From the NCBI GenBank assembly GCA_963971425.1, contig OZ020514.1, positions 10,297,218 to 10,361,217 on the forward strand: a stretch of DNA of 64,000 nucleotides, in the 5' to 3' direction. The notes under the pieces were generated by a model. It was not told the DNA's origin. It ran no database searches and saw only the letters and a program-made list of their open reading frames with translations. The stretch is from Bryoerythrophyllum caledonicum (lineage: Eukaryota; Streptophyta; Bryopsida; Pottiales; Pottiaceae). Position numbers and translations under genes: made by a program. Below, in pieces: positions 10,699 through 23,334 of this stretch (the stretch's first letter is position 1; each line of letters starts with the position of its first letter).

Positions 10699-12684
10699 AT
10701 ATAATTGTTATTGATCTGTATCAATATAATTAATGGTTTTATAAATACTTAAGGTAATATGTGAAAATATTTGAAGCACTGAATGTAGCTCAATACCATT
10801 AAAATTATGATGTATTACCTAGTTGGTTGCCAATTTTTTCCATGTTGATAACTTTTGTAAATTCTTCTCATTCTTTTTTTAACCATATGAAATTTTGAGC
10901 CTCGAACAATGTGACATGTTTGTAAATGTTGTGGTAACTCCACATAAGTCTTAAGTTCAAATGTCTCAAACTCACTAACAATTACCTTCCACAACACCTT
11001 TTCCAAATTAGCTCAATTTTAATTATAATATCAGTAGTAAATTATTGATTCTTTAAATCATAAATCCTATTCAATATTATAATAGTTAATCTCTAATCTC
11101 ATAAACTCAAACCTTTAAACTCCAGTTAAAAGGTATAAATGGAGCACCTGCAAGGTGCAGATGTCATACAAAAGAGAAGCTTTATCATTTTGCTTCTCTT
11201 TTATCCACTTATGATATCAATACAAGGGTGTAACTAAAATAATTTCTTTAACACCATCAGTGTATGCAGGCAAGTAAATATGATACTTTACTAAAACACA
11301 CCAAATTTGCCTTTGAAACATGCAACATAATGAAAATTAGGTCAACATAAATTTCTGCATTTGAAGTTCTTTAATTTCTCTCTAAATTAATAATCAGTAA
11401 ATTAACCTGATATTTTATAATTTAGCTATAACATTTAATGGATTATTATCTTGGGAATTTCAATACCATGAAAAACCCTTATCAAGAATTTAGAAGTGTA
11501 ATACGCATATAATATTTAATATTACTTCTCATATTTTCTTTTCAAAATAATATTCATTATGTGCAAATGCATCAAAGTAAAAAAAAAACTACATTAAAGA
11601 ATAGAGAAATGAAAACCTTTGTCTTCAAGTGGAAATGTCTTCGAAAGAGCTCCTACAAAAATTTCTGAAGAAAAGAAAGAAAAGAATTAATTAGTTACAT
11701 TGTATCAAAATTGAAACCCTTTCACACTAATACCGCTTCAAAACTAACACAATACTATGCACCTCTTTATTCACGAAATGCACCTCTTCGCACAGATGGC
11801 AGATATTTCTTTTTATTAAATTTTAGATATATATATATATTTAAATATATACAAAATAAATTTGAACAAATATTATTCTTCAAAGAATGTGATTTTCTGA
11901 TCACTTAACATTAATAAATCAAAGTAATATCAAATCCATGTACTATACAAGAAGAGTATATCTGTTATATACAATGAATACAATGAGTCATAATAAGTCT
12001 ATTTTTTAATTTTAAATTCTAAGAATGTTGAAAAATACTTTCACGAAGTGATAAATTTTGACATCAACATATCAATTCACAAGAATTTTAAAAAGAAAAC
12101 TTGAAAACAAATAACAGATTTCTATAAAAATAAAAAAATTACCTAAGCTAGGTGTATTTTGTACAATACCCTCCCATAAGTTTACTTACTCTCACTCTTC
12201 CAACGTGAATTTAGAAGGCAAATCTTACCGTATTTAGAAGTCTAATTTTATCAAGATTAGAAGTGATTGAATTTAGAAGTCTAAATCCGATAGCTTATAA
12301 TTTTAATAAGATTCAACTTTTAAATACATTAAGATGCGATTTCTAAATTCACGCTAGAAGAATGAAAGTACTTAAATTTATGGGATGGTAGTGTACAACA
12401 TTATTATTTAAAAAAAATCTCTCTGTATAAAAGAAAACGATCTACTCGGTGATTCCAAAACCTAGGCCATCCAAAAGATACATGGATGGTGGCAAGGCAA
12501 CCTTTGTGGTTGATTCCAAGTTTTGATCACAGAAGGTGGATGGAGGAGCTTGGACTGATGAGACAAGCTCCAAACCTGAAGAAGCTGAAGGTTGTACATA
12601 AGAAGGCAAAAAAGCAAAAGATTGAGTTGCGTGAGGCGCGGCGACCGTCGTGCGTGGCGGCAAAGCCAATTGTGGTGTAAGGTA
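10699..12684. other. GPAT upstream region and AT-rich spacer
   Basis: The GPAT promoter should lie just right of 10698. A perfect 11-bp inverted repeat, AAAAGAGAAGC and GCTTCTCTTTT, sits at about 11171-11203, next to a GCACCTGCAAGGTGC palindrome. No coding frame beyond chance length is seen. The 12442-12669 minus frame is not recognised. Confidence 0.4.
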
Positions 12685-13033
12685 AGTTATACCCCCATGA
12701 CCGCCACCTTCCTATCACTGTCACTCTATATTTGGTCCCAATTCCACCCCATGTTTAGCCCATTTTCACCGATTCACTCTTTGACAACTTACTATTGGTC
12801 AAGACCCATAACTTTTGGTCGGGGCTAATGGGGGGTACCTAGGGGCAAAAATAGACTAAACATGGCTGAATACTTTGAAAATTCATAACTAATTCACACC
12901 TCATTGGAAAAATATGAAATCACTTGGATTGAGATTGTAATTCTATTGACTATCACTGGAAAAATAAATGTATCATTATTTTGGTTCTCTTTATATGCCA
13001 TTTCTTAAACTGTCGGTCATGGGGGGTATACTT
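12685..13033. mobile_element. 349-bp TA-flanked MITE
   Basis: The ends are imperfect inverted repeats: AGTTATACCCCCATGACCG on the left, and AAGTATACCCCCCATGACCG when the right end is read in reverse. TA lies on both sides (12683-12684 and 13034-13035). There is no coding capacity. The TA duplication suggests a non-autonomous Tc1/mariner-superfamily element. Confidence 0.7.
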
Positions 13034-13690
13034 TACTAGGAGCAATTGTAGTGGGTGAAGGGAACATGAGAGGGGAAAGAGAAGCGGAGATTGCCGCTCC
13101 GGTACCTTTCAAAGACTACACAGGAGCTTGCGATTGAGGCCGTAGAGGAGTTTGTTAAAGAATATTGAGAATCCGGTGTTTGTATGCCAATGTTGTATTT
13201 GTAAACTTCCAACATGTATTGGTTGGGAGTTCTAGAGTTCTAGAGGAGCATATGCCAATTGTGGACGAGAAGTTTATGTTGGTAGTGAGACATGGTACTA
13301 GGACATGGACCCAATTATTTTGGGGATCTCAAGACCTTGTTGTATAGGTACCCACAAGGCCCTTGGGGAGGATGACATGTTGGTTGTCCCTAAGGCACTT
13401 AGTGTGAAAAAGTGTTCACCTCAAAAAGAAGGAAGCGGTTCCAATACACTAACCTATGTTCCGTGGCCTTACGCTCAGCGAAGAGAATGCAAGTCTGGAA
13501 GTAGCTACAGTGTCCAAAGCCATGGAGACATTGGATGGTACACACTTGGGAGCATGATAAGATTAATGTGAATCAGTTTTGTATAGATGATATCGTTGGT
13601 GTCCATTTTGTAATAGACAACCTCGTAATGTAAGACATTTTCAAGAAATAGTGAAGATTAGTGGCGGTTGATACATGACATTCCAAGGTC
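13034..13690. other. Unassigned spacer
   Basis: Chance-length frames only (for example 13305-13571 plus). I recognise no domain or repeat boundary here. Confidence 0.4.
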
Positions 13691-14406
13691 TTAACCCCTA
13701 AAGGACTAAACGTCCCCCGGGGTCAAATTGGATTTTGGGCATGTACTTACAATTCGAAAAAAATCCTTTTTAATTGAAAATTTTATTCAAGATAGCCTCT
13801 GATAAGAGCTTCGTGGAGATATTTTTATTTTATTTTTTTGGATTTGTGGTTTGAAAGTTAGTACCACTTAAAGCCAAAAATGGGGACTCCGGGCACCTCC
13901 AAAATTTTTGACAAAAGTTTCTATTGACATTGAGATTTTTCACACATATAAAGAATATTTCCTTCTTTGGAAATTTTCAAAAAAATTCTTGTCTTTAGTG
14001 TAAAAAGGTATTTTATTCCAAGTCAAACAATTTCACACATTGTCTGGCAACGGGGGAAAAAAATTCATCTTTTCTACATAAAACCTAGAGATCTTCATAT
14101 TTTTCACTTTTTATTTTTTCAACAACAATATGTGGTGAAAACCTTCTTATTGACCGTTTGGATTATCATTCAAGTACATACGTAGTTCACAAAAAAATAA
14201 AACGTGAAATGGCAATTTTTGAACCTTCACTCCTTGCACACTTGTTTTGAATATGCTACACCCCTTTTTTACCTCTAAAAATTGGTGTGTTGGGAAATAA
14301 CATCGTGCTTAAGACAATGGTAAAAGGTTTAGACCTTGTACAATGCAAAAATTTGATACAAAGTGAAGTCAAAGTCTGTTGATCTACTCATCGCAGGGAA
14401 GAAAAT
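13691..14406 (+). mobile_element. TTAA element, truncated at its right end by the LINE
   Basis: It starts TTAA then CCCCTAAAGGAC at 13695 and follows the internal order of the complete element at 22391-23334 (GGGGACTCCGGGCACCTCC, AAGTCAAACAATTTCACACA, TCCTTGCACACTTGTTTTGA, GTTGATCTACTC). Similarity ends after GGGAAGAAAATGAA near 14406, where LINE 3'-end sequence begins. It is diverged from the two complete copies. Confidence 0.75.
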
Positions 14407-17400
14407 GAATTTTAGTAGGTTTAGTAGTATGGAACTACTCCCCCCTTTCGAAGGTAGACACTATGTAACCAAGAACAAGTAACCAGGGACCAAAGACCAA
14501 CTAGAGCCAAAGGGCTCAATTCCAAGAAGTGATCTGTAAAGATTTAATGTGTGTTTTTGAGAGGTTTTAAGGGGTATCATGTAATTCTGGTAGTGGTTGG
14601 TTATTTTCTAGTTTGCGTTTGTGTAGAAGTATGGACATTGCATGTTGGATAGCGATGGTGTTGATTTTTGTGAATGTCTTTTTAATTGGATCAATGAGGA
14701 TATTGAACGTTTTTTTGAGACTTTTCATAGAGGGGATAAAGATAGTAGCTCTAGCTCTAGCGGCAATGACAATAAGGGGGCCAACTTTCCATCCAAGAAT
14801 TGCAATGTCATTAATAAGTGGCTCGTATTTATTAATTTTATTTTCGATTTCTTAAGAAGAGAATCTGTCATTACAATATTTAAATTCAATAAATTAGATA
14901 GTAAGGTTTGTATTTATGTAGTCTAGTGGGGGGTCTTTGGGTTCCACATGTGCATGGAAGTAGCCATGGTGGGATGGTGTTTTCTTGTGGGTTGTTGTTA
15001 AAGGTTCCGGCGTTCATAAGTGTATAGCACCTTGATTTGTTTGAGGATACAATTTGTTTTCGGGTTTTCCATACCCGCTTTGTTGTGCCTTTTGACAATT
15101 TGGGAATGCATGTGGTGATTTTGACATTTGAGGAGTATGTGTAGCCATGTGTCCGAGTCCGAGGAGGTGCATATTAGACATGTTATGGATGGGAGTTGTT
15201 CTATTCCAAAGAAGAGTTGTTTGCGGACATTTTCCATATTTCCCATATTTCCCACAAAAGAAAATCCGTGAGTCTGCTTTTTAAGTATACTTTTGCTTCA
15301 TTTTCTAGTAGAAAAATGTTCGAGTGATTGGTGATCTAATGCAATTGGCTTTGTTAATTCTAGGAATGTTTTTAGCACCACCGTATTTGGCAAGGATAGA
15401 GTGGGTGAGTCCTTTGTATATCATAACAAGTCTACCTTTGTCTTTGAGTACATTTTGAAGTTGTTCTCCTATACGTCGGAGGTAAGCATTTTTAAAGGAA
15501 AAAGCTTCTAATCCAAATCAGTTTATGGGGAGTTGAGTTATGACATTTGACATACATTTAGGGAAACCACAAATGGAATTTTGTATGGCTATACTTTTGT
15601 ATGGCTATACTTTTGTATGGCTATACTTTTTTTGTCTAGTTTTTTGATAGTAGGCATAGAGTATGGGACTGCATAGAAATTGAATGCTACTCTGGATCTA
15701 AGTATTGTGTCTACCATTTTTATTTTTTGTTTCATAGTGGCCGGGCATGATACAAGTTCTTTGCATTGTTTAGTAAGTTTTGTGGTAGCGATGTGAATCT
15801 CTATCTTCCATTTTAGTGAGGAAGCAAGATTTGGGCCTAGATATATGTATGGTTCATTTTGATGTAGTATGGGGATGGATTGGTTACGGTATTTTATGTT
15901 GGCGGCTTGCATAAGTGCTTTGAATGTGGTGGGGTTCAGTATGAATTTTGATTGGACATCCCATGGCCGCACATTTTTGGGTGCCAACATCCATTCTAGG
16001 CCAATTGCAAAATTTGTCAACTTTATTGAGTTGAATTTGTAGTGATTTGAGTTTACCGGCTACAACAGGAAGGTCATTGACATGTGGAGCCAAGTTTATG
16101 GTGACTTGTGATGTTATAACCGTTATAATCAAAGGTATAACCGTTATTTCCCCTTTGCATCCATCTTAGTAGTAGCCAAAGGTATAACTGTTATATCCCC
16201 TTTGCATCCATCTTAGTAGTAGCTAAGAAAATAATAAATAGATATGGAGTCAAGGTATCACCCTGTATAGTTCCTCGTTATATGGAGATGGGATGGGTTG
16301 TTTTGAAATATCCTCCAACGTATGACGTGGACGAGTCAGAGTAGATGTTTCCAACTGGTGCAATTGCATCGGTGGGATGTCTGAGGTCCAACATAATTGC
16401 TAATAGTCTTGCATGGTCAATAGAACTAAATGCATTTTTGAAATCTGTATATAAAATATATTTGTCTTGATTTGTAAATCGTGCGTCTTTGAGTGCGGCT
16501 ATTATGGTCTGGAGTTGTCTAGCGGTACTTCTTTCCGCACAAAAGCCTTCTTGGCAACCGTGTAAGATTTGGTATTCTCTATATGATGATAATATGGATG
16601 TGAATGTGCTTGTGAAGAGTCTATAGATAGTATTGGCTAAGGCAATTGGTCTATGGTTGGGAAGCATTGAGGGATCATCTTTTATATATAGTGATATTGT
16701 AGAACTACTTTTTCATGAGGCGGGGGTATGTTTTTGTTTGTAGCAGTAAGAGAAGAATAGGGAGAGAAGTTCGTGGAATCTTGGAGGCATTAGTTTTCAT
16801 AGAGTTTGGAATCTCTGGGGCTTTGTTGTTTCCTAGATTTTTGAGGCATGTATTGTATGTGGCTCGCTTAACCTCTAAAGGTCCAAGGCATTTTCACACT
16901 AAAAACACTTCAAAACTGCTCATTTTAGTGCAATGAGTAATGAGGTAATTAGAACCATTTATTAATACATCTAACCATAGGATCTAAATTAAGACTTATT
17001 TGTTAACATCCTCACAAAATTTTATAAACTTTATCCGCACGGATTGAAAGATTATAGTGTTTGAAGTTGAGAAATCCGTTCTTTTTCTTCCCTGCGTTGA
17101 ATGGATCAACAGACTTTGACTACACTTGGTGTCAAAATTTTGCACTACACAAGGTCTGAAAGAATTACCATCATGTGAATCATGATGTTATTTCCTTGAA
17201 CACCAAGTTTTAGAGGTAGAGAAGGGGTGTAGCGCATTCAAAACAAATGTGCAAGGAGTAGAGGTTCAAAAATTGCCAATTCACGTTATATTTTTTTGTG
17301 AACTAAATATGTTTTAGAATGATAATCTAAATGGTTAGTGGAAGGTTTACACCACATCTTGTAGTGGAAAAAATAAAATGTAAGAAATATGAAGATCTCT

Positions 17401-18850
17401 AAGTTTTATAGGAAAAAAGAAGTTTTTTTGGTACCTTGTCGGACAAAGTGTGACAAAGTGCAAAAATGTTTGACTTAGATTATCATGTTGTTTTCCACTT
17501 AAGACAAGAGATTTTTTTGGACAATATGAAAGGAAATAGTATTATTTTCTAGTTTTGGAAATCTCACATGCAATAGATTGTCCTAGCAAAAGTCTATGGA
17601 GTTGCCCGACATGCCCGCTCTCCCCATTTGAAATTCAAAACCCTATAACTTTTTCATAAAATGTCGGATTTAGGAAAAAATTGGACTCACGCAAAGCTTT
17701 TAGCAATGTCCATCTACAGTAGAAATTTCAAAAAGGAATGTTATAAATTGACACCATAGGAACCTACCGAAACCTTCAAGAGTCCCCCGAAGGGTCTGTT
17801 GGGTCTTTAGGGGTTAAAGTAAGTGTGTAGCGGGATTTGCGGTCCACCACATTTCTCTATAGTGAAGCCGTTAAGGTTATGCCATGGGTATTGTCTTACT
17901 GCACATGTACATGTAGGTAGATGATCTGGTATATAGTTACATGTAGGTACCGTAGGTCTATTGTTTTTTGTTTGTTGGTTATATATCTCATTTGCAATGT
18001 CCTCTGGGCTAGTTAATATATTGTTATATTGGTTGGTGATACAATCTAGCGGTGGAGAATCACTGTTTTTGAAGACTCTTCTATTAATTTTCTTTGGGCT
18101 AGTTTCATATAATTGTCTGTATTTAGAGATGGCTTTTTTGACATTTTCTCTGGTATACTTGGTAGTTATTTTTTTGGCTTGTTTGTTAGCCTCTTTTGCG
18201 ATTAATGTAATATCATGTAACCATTCATTTGGTGATGTGTCGGGAGGTAATAGGGGTGGGATTTGGGTATGTTGGAGGGTTTGTACTTCTTGGCAATTGG
18301 AGTGAGTAAACCATTGTGGATTATTTTTAACAGTTCGGATTGTTTTTGAATGGTATGGTAGGTGGTTAAATGTTGTTTCCACTTTTTTGAGAGTTTTCGT
18401 GGTAAGTAGCCTCCTTGTTTGGATGCTCTAGTTGTTAGTTGGCATATGGGTGGGGCTTTACATGTTTTCCCTAGGGTGTTGGAGATATTTTTTATAAATG
18501 TGTCTAAGGTGTTACAAGCTTGAAGCCATTGATTTTAAGTGAGTTGGTCATTGTTTTGTAGACCATAAATAAGGGAGTCGATTTGTATAGAATTTTCTTC
18601 AAAAAATATTGTGTTGAAATCTTGTACATTTTTTTTGGAATGAGATTAAGTATTTAAACAATTTTTTTGTTTGGTTTTGTGGGTGTTATACTAATAAGTG
18701 TATTTTGTGGGATACTTAATTGAATTGGTGAGTGGTCTCAGTTTAGAATAATTATTGTTTTTGTGGAATACATGTATTGTGCGTGATTGGAACTTAGTAT
18801 GTAAAAACCTTCTATTAAACTTAATATCTTCATAGCAAGCAAACAAACAA
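14407..18850 (-). mobile_element. LINE copy 1 (minus), interrupted by a TTAA element
   Basis: Read from the right: a trace DHSPI (18737-18723) resembling the last motif of an APE endonuclease, then pre-RT sequence (17807-18382), then RT with DFKNAFSSIDH (motif A, within 16278-16667) and a VNDL motif where most RTs have xDDL. The RT C-terminus (15589-16020) contains QCKELVSCPATMKQKI. A zinc-knuckle/endonuclease segment follows, with CLICTSSDSDTWLHILLKCQ and VKRHNKA (within 14998-15255). Compared with copy 2 at 37-41 kb, the RNase H part is deleted at about 15265. Frameshifts and stops are present, so it is inactive. A 942-bp element with a TTAA duplication splits it at 16868-17817. The 3' tail ends near 14407. 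Confidence 0.85.
16872..17813 (-). mobile_element. Complete TTAA element (942 bp), piggyBac-like MITE
   Basis: It is flanked by TTAA at 16868-16871 and 17814-17817. Ends are CCTCTAAAGGTCC on the left and, read in reverse from the right, CCCCTAAAGACCC. There is no transposase frame. It sits inside LINE copy 1. LINE copy 2 at 38920-38935 has a single TTAA at the same point (ATAAGGTTAAAGTAGGTG), which is the unfilled site. TTAA targets and C-rich termini are hallmarks of piggyBac-type transposition, so the class assignment is by known mechanism, not by a transposase seen here. Confidence 0.88.
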
Positions 18851-18948
18851 GGCTGTTGTAGGAGGGAGCCGATTATATACTCTACTTAAACCAATCTTAC
18901 TTTATCTCTTACTTTCATACTATGCCATCATGAAATTGGTGATGTGTT

Positions 18949-19401
18949 TCAAGCATTGCCAGGCATCCATCCTTGGTAGAATGTCCACTCCACAGCATCG
19001 CCGGCGTCAGTGTCAATGGTAACAACATTGTAGATGCCATCGCTGTTGACCTTGAATGTGCAGGGGCCTTGGCGGCAACAAGTGGGCCGCTCACTGTACT
19101 TGCTGCCCTGCCACACCGGAAACTCCTGCCTATACTTCGTCCACAAGAACTCACAGTTGTACACCGTGCGCCCAAACACATTGGGGTTGAACTTCCAGTA
19201 GTAGTTGCTCTTGGGCGCCACCGCCACCTTGCCAAAGTCGTCGTCCTTGGACGAGCAGTGTAGGATGAACGTGTCATTCAAGCCACTGATGATGTTCACG
19301 GACGATCCTGAGGGGTTGCCATTGTTGTCCGTTGCTCCCGCCAAGGTCGCCAGGAGCAGTGCCATTAACAGGAGCAGCATCAGCCTTGAGTTTGGTGACA
19401 T
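18949..19401 (-). CDS. Secreted S1 self-incompatibility-family protein (SPH)
   Basis: Single-exon gene of 150 residues. A hydrophobic signal peptide (about 1-23, LMLLLLMALLLATLAGA) precedes the S1/SPH core: VNIISGLNDTFILHCSSKDD (the classic N-terminal block ending C-x-S-K-D-D-D), YYWKFNPNVFGRTVYNCEFLW, and a C-terminal beta-rich part with CCRQGPC. Length and the LHCSSKDDD and YNCEF cysteines match plant S-protein homologues, small extracellular proteins of mostly unknown role; one member is the poppy stigma determinant. The extra CC-x3-C cysteines are unusual for the family. The start is the first ATG and gives a clean signal peptide. The role here is unknown. Confidence 0.88.
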   Translation of the reverse strand: MSPNSRLMLLLLMALLLATLAGATDNNGNPSGSSVNIISGLNDTFILHCSSKDDDFGKVAVAPKSNYYWKFNPNVFGRTVYNCEFLWTKYRQEFPVWQGSKYSERPTCCRQGPCTFKVNSDGIYNVVTIDTDAGDAVEWTFYQGWMPGNA

Positions 19402-21015
19402 TCTGAAGACAAACCTGTGCCAAGTGTAAAAGCATTAGTACCCAATGCCATGCAGCAATTACAGCCCTTCACACAATGAGGCAGAGTCATTGATTTGAGA
19501 AGGCCTCCATCAGCTCATGTGATGGCACATCGTTGGAAAATGTCATGTGGTGGAAAGTCTTGCATGCATTAAGCCTACACTGACAATATTTTCCAGAAGA
19601 CAAACCTAGGTACATGGATAAAATAAAGAGAAGAAATAGCTGGACAGATTGGAAATAATACTTCAAGAGGAGCTTTATCTGGTCCAGCCTTCTCTAATTG
19701 ATGAAATGAATTAGCTAAGTTGTAACTACAATAGAAGAAAGAATGAGAATAGGAGAATTGGATGCAAGAGTAGTCTAGTTTGAATTGCGAAATACTCTGC
19801 AGTTTACGTTACGGTACAGCTAAAACTCCAAAGTAGTGAAAGCATAAAAGGAAGAATGAAATAAACAGCTGCTCACCAGATTTTCCTGAAAGAAATTTGT
19901 GATTGCACTCTGAATAAAGATGCTACAGAAGAGTATGGAGTAGCAAGAAATATGGGATGTTGTGGCACATGAGCAGAGTCATGAAATACTACAAGCAGTT
20001 ATAAGGTGGAGGCATGGACCCCAAGAAGGTGGGCAGGTGATGAACCCCTCAACGTGTCCCTTTTGAGCAGCCATGTCCTGGCAACTTCTAGCCAGGTGTC
20101 CCACAATCACAATCACATCCTTGTGATCACTCTTTGTTGGAGTCCAGCAGGTCTGAGTGCGAACAATCTGTTAAAACATTCTACATGTACTTAGGCAAAC
20201 ACATACTCAGCTACGTGAAAAAACTTATCTCTGCGTAAAAACAGTCAAAAAACAGTACCACATGATGCCTCTCATTCTCAGACAGAGCATGCATCTTGGG
20301 AATTGGATATCAGGTTGGCAGTTGATGCCATTTTATAGATTATTCGAAAATAAATCTGACCAGAATGCTAAATAGTGAGCAACTATGCTTCACTGGGAAA
20401 GTTACGCACTACACCCCTAAATCTATTTCCTCGGACAGGTATCTGAGCCTGTAAACACCCATGTCTTTCCACAAACATCTGGAACAAGGGTTCAAGACTT
20501 TGATGGCTATGATGACAAAGTGTAATAGATTCTAAAAAACATAAAGCATAGAGTATGTAACAATATCCAAGTCTGAATCATCACCTGAAGCATTGCGTCA
20601 GCAGCAGCAGCAGCTGAGCTCCATGTCATCTAATCTACATAGCTGTCACCTAATTATATCCATCTTGGAGCTTCTACATGATAGTGCCTATGGGGACACA
20701 AATATCAGTTGCCATAGCTCATTAAGCCTCAAATCATATCTGTAAACTCCTAGAAAGGGGCTAAAATTACTAACCACTAAATTTAAAACTTATCCTACAA
20801 CATGGAGTAGTTTGATCTACTTCTACCCAGCTCCATTTCAATTTTTTAGATCAGGCAGTTAGGTCTTCACAACCAAAATGACATAAGTCCATACGTAACA
20901 GTCAAAGTTCGCATTTCATGACAAAAATTTCAACGACCTTGGTAGCATCACCAAGTTGATGCTCCATGAGACATTAAAAAATAAATAATGAGAATGAGCT
21001 CTAACTCTCGGCTTT
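19402..21015. other. Intergenic DNA between the SPH and GDU-like genes
   Basis: Holds the SPH promoter on its left and the GDU-like 3' UTR on its right. I see no other coding frame, repeat pair or RNA gene. Confidence 0.5.
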
Positions 21016-21474
21016 TTAAACGGAATGAGCTGCGTCGTCGTTCGGAGGCGATGGCGATGACGGACTCAGGTCGCTGAGCGGGCGCGCCAGGAAGGTGGGC
21101 TGGTCCTCGCCCGCCATCACCACGTACGTGAGCTCCTGCTGATGATCGCATTTGCTCACCACAGCGAACTCTTTCACGTCGGGCGCTGATGGACTGGATT
21201 CCAGCTCGACGTCCGTCGTGGCTCGCCTTCCGCGTCGCTTGTAGTAGATGCACTGCACGCACACCCAGAGAACGAGCAGCGTGAACACCCCCGACCCCAG
21301 CATGATGAGGAACAGCGCGTAAATGGGCACGGTTCGTGAGGAAGAGGAGTGGTCGCGGTAATTGTAGGTTGCGGGGTAGCCGGGTCCGTTATGACCGACC
21401 GGCCTCCACGCATCGTCCGACATGGCGATACTCTCCTTCAAAATGCGCCTCTCCTGCATCTGCGTCATGATCAA
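21016..21474 (-). CDS. GDU-like: GLUTAMINE DUMPER-like single-pass membrane protein
   Basis: Up to 152 residues in one exon. One transmembrane helix (about 49-78, VPIYALFLIMLGSGVFTLLV) is followed by a basic stop-transfer YKRRGRR. The hallmark cytosolic motif is VVMAGEDQPTFLARP (118-132), a close form of the VIMAG box that defines GLUTAMINE DUMPER proteins. In Arabidopsis these small plasma-membrane proteins interact with the RING ligase LOG2 and alter amino-acid export. Two starts are possible: the first ATG used here, or the Met at residue 18 (MSDDAWRPV), which would give 135 residues, nearer the typical length. The C-terminus is Ser/Pro-rich. No paralogue lies nearby. The function here is inferred from the motif. 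Confidence 0.82.
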   Translation of the reverse strand: MIMTQMQERRILKESIAMSDDAWRPVGHNGPGYPATYNYRDHSSSSRTVPIYALFLIMLGSGVFTLLVLWVCVQCIYYKRRGRRATTDVELESSPSAPDVKEFAVVSKCDHQQELTYVVMAGEDQPTFLARPLSDLSPSSPSPPNDDAAHSV

Positions 21475-22386
21475 ACAATGTCACCATCTAGATTCCAAAC
21501 ACACACCAAACGAAAGAGAACGGAAACGGAAACAATACTCACCATCATCACCAGCTCCTTGCCACTTAGATACCGTCAAACCAACATCGATATCACCAGC
21601 TCAACCTTCAAAACGTCTCACACCTAAAATTTCACCAAAACAACAATTTTTATATGAAAATGGTAAGCGTCAAACCATCATCACCAGCTTCTCAACCGTC
21701 AAACCGTCTCGCGTAAATCTAGAATAACATGTCACCCAGAAGACGTCGATCAAAGTAAACGTCGTAAGCAACTATATTTCAAACCAAACCAAAAAAATGA
21801 ACGAAAATGGTACTCACCATTTCGATACCGGAATCACCAGCACCAAATTCCTCAACGCTGCAAACCTTCAAAAGTTTCACATCATCCAGCAGATGGTGAT
21901 TGAACCAGATGGCCACAGCGAGCTCTCTCGATCCCTAATTGAGCTCAACCGGGGGCAATTAGGGGTCAATCATCAGACGACAGGAGTATTCTACCTCAGA
22001 AGACGGCACGACTGCGTGAAGTGCCATCTTCTCCACGCTCGTGAAGACAAAATTCTTCAAGTGTGGGACGAGTCACCTCTGCATCAGCAGTTCAAGGTGC
22101 ACAGTAAGGAAGTGGGGACCATGGGGCTCCTGCTCCTCAGTCACACAAAGAGCGTGACAACTGTTCAACGTTTGTCAACTCCTTGTTCTGTCTCCCATGA
22201 CTCCATATGAAAAAGATCGTCAACTTCACAAGGACCTGCATGTTGGAGATCATAGTATAATGAGATGAGTCAGAGATTCACACTGTTGCTAGCGACCATG
22301 AAAACCGTGAATAAAAGTCGTAGGTAGAATCAGAGGGAGTCCAACATCACTACGTTACATCCGCTCAAGCGAAGTTCTACTTTTAC
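21475..22386. other. GDU-like upstream region and spacer
   Basis: Contains chance frames (for example 21797-22210 plus) without a recognised domain. The promoter of the GDU-like gene should lie at its left edge. Confidence 0.4.
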
Positions 22387-22390
22387 TTAA

Positions 22391-23334
22391 CCCCTAACGT
22401 ACCAAGTGTCAAAAATGGGCTTTTTGAAAGTTCGGTCAAGTTCCTATGGTGTCAATTTCCAACATTCTTCTTTGAAATTTTTACTATAGAAAGACATTAC
22501 CAAGACCTTAGTGGGAAAACAATTTTTTCCTGAATTGGACGTTTGATGAAAAAGTTATAGGGTTTTGAATTTTAAATGGGGAGGGCGGGCACCTCGGGCA
22601 GCTCTAAAAACTTTTGATAGGACGCTCTACTGAAAGTGAGATTTTCAGTACTCGCAAGTAATATTATTTCCCTTCATATTGTCAAAAAAAAGTTCCTGTC
22701 TTTAGTGAAAAATAGCATATCAAACCAAGTCAAACATTTTCACACATTGTCACTCATTGTCGGGCAAGGTACCAAAAAAACTTCTTCTTTTCCACATAAA
22801 ACCTAGGTATCTTTATATTTTTCACTTTTTATTTTTTCCACAACAATATGTAATGTAAACCTTCTTATTAACCATTCAGATTATTAATCGAAAACATATT
22901 AAGTTCAAAAAAATTAAAGTGTGAATTAACAAATTTCGAGCCTCCACTCCTTGCACACTTGTTTTGAATATGCTACACCCTGTCTCTACCTCTAAAATTT
23001 GGTGTGTAAGGAGCTAACATCATGCTTGACAAGATGGTAATAGATTTAGACCTTGTGTAGTGAAATTTTTTGACACCAACTGAAGTCAAAGTCTGTTGAT
23101 CCACTAAACTCAGGGAAGAAAATGAACCATTTGCTTGACTTCAAACACTATAATCTTTCAATCCGTGCGGTCAAAATTTATGAAATTTTGTACATGTATT
23201 ACTTAATAATCCTTTATTGAGATCCTACGGTCAGAACTAAAAATAAAAAAAATTGTTACCTTCTTTATTCATTGCACTAGAATCCATTAATTTTGAAGTG
23301 TTTTTGGTGTAAAACTGTCATGGTACCTTAGGGG
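22391..23334 (+). mobile_element. Complete TTAA element (944 bp), piggyBac-like MITE
   Basis: Flanked by TTAA at 22387-22390 and 23335-23338. The left end CCCCTAACGTACC is inverted at the right end as GGTACCTTAGGGG. Internal sequence is collinear in reverse orientation with 16872-17813, and the length differs by only 2 bp. No transposase frame is present. This copy defines the full-length non-autonomous family. Confidence 0.88.

Noticed and set aside
11711-11908. AT-rich open frame near the GPAT gene
   Set aside because: Low-complexity Ile/Phe/Tyr/Lys composition from AT-rich DNA, with no domain.
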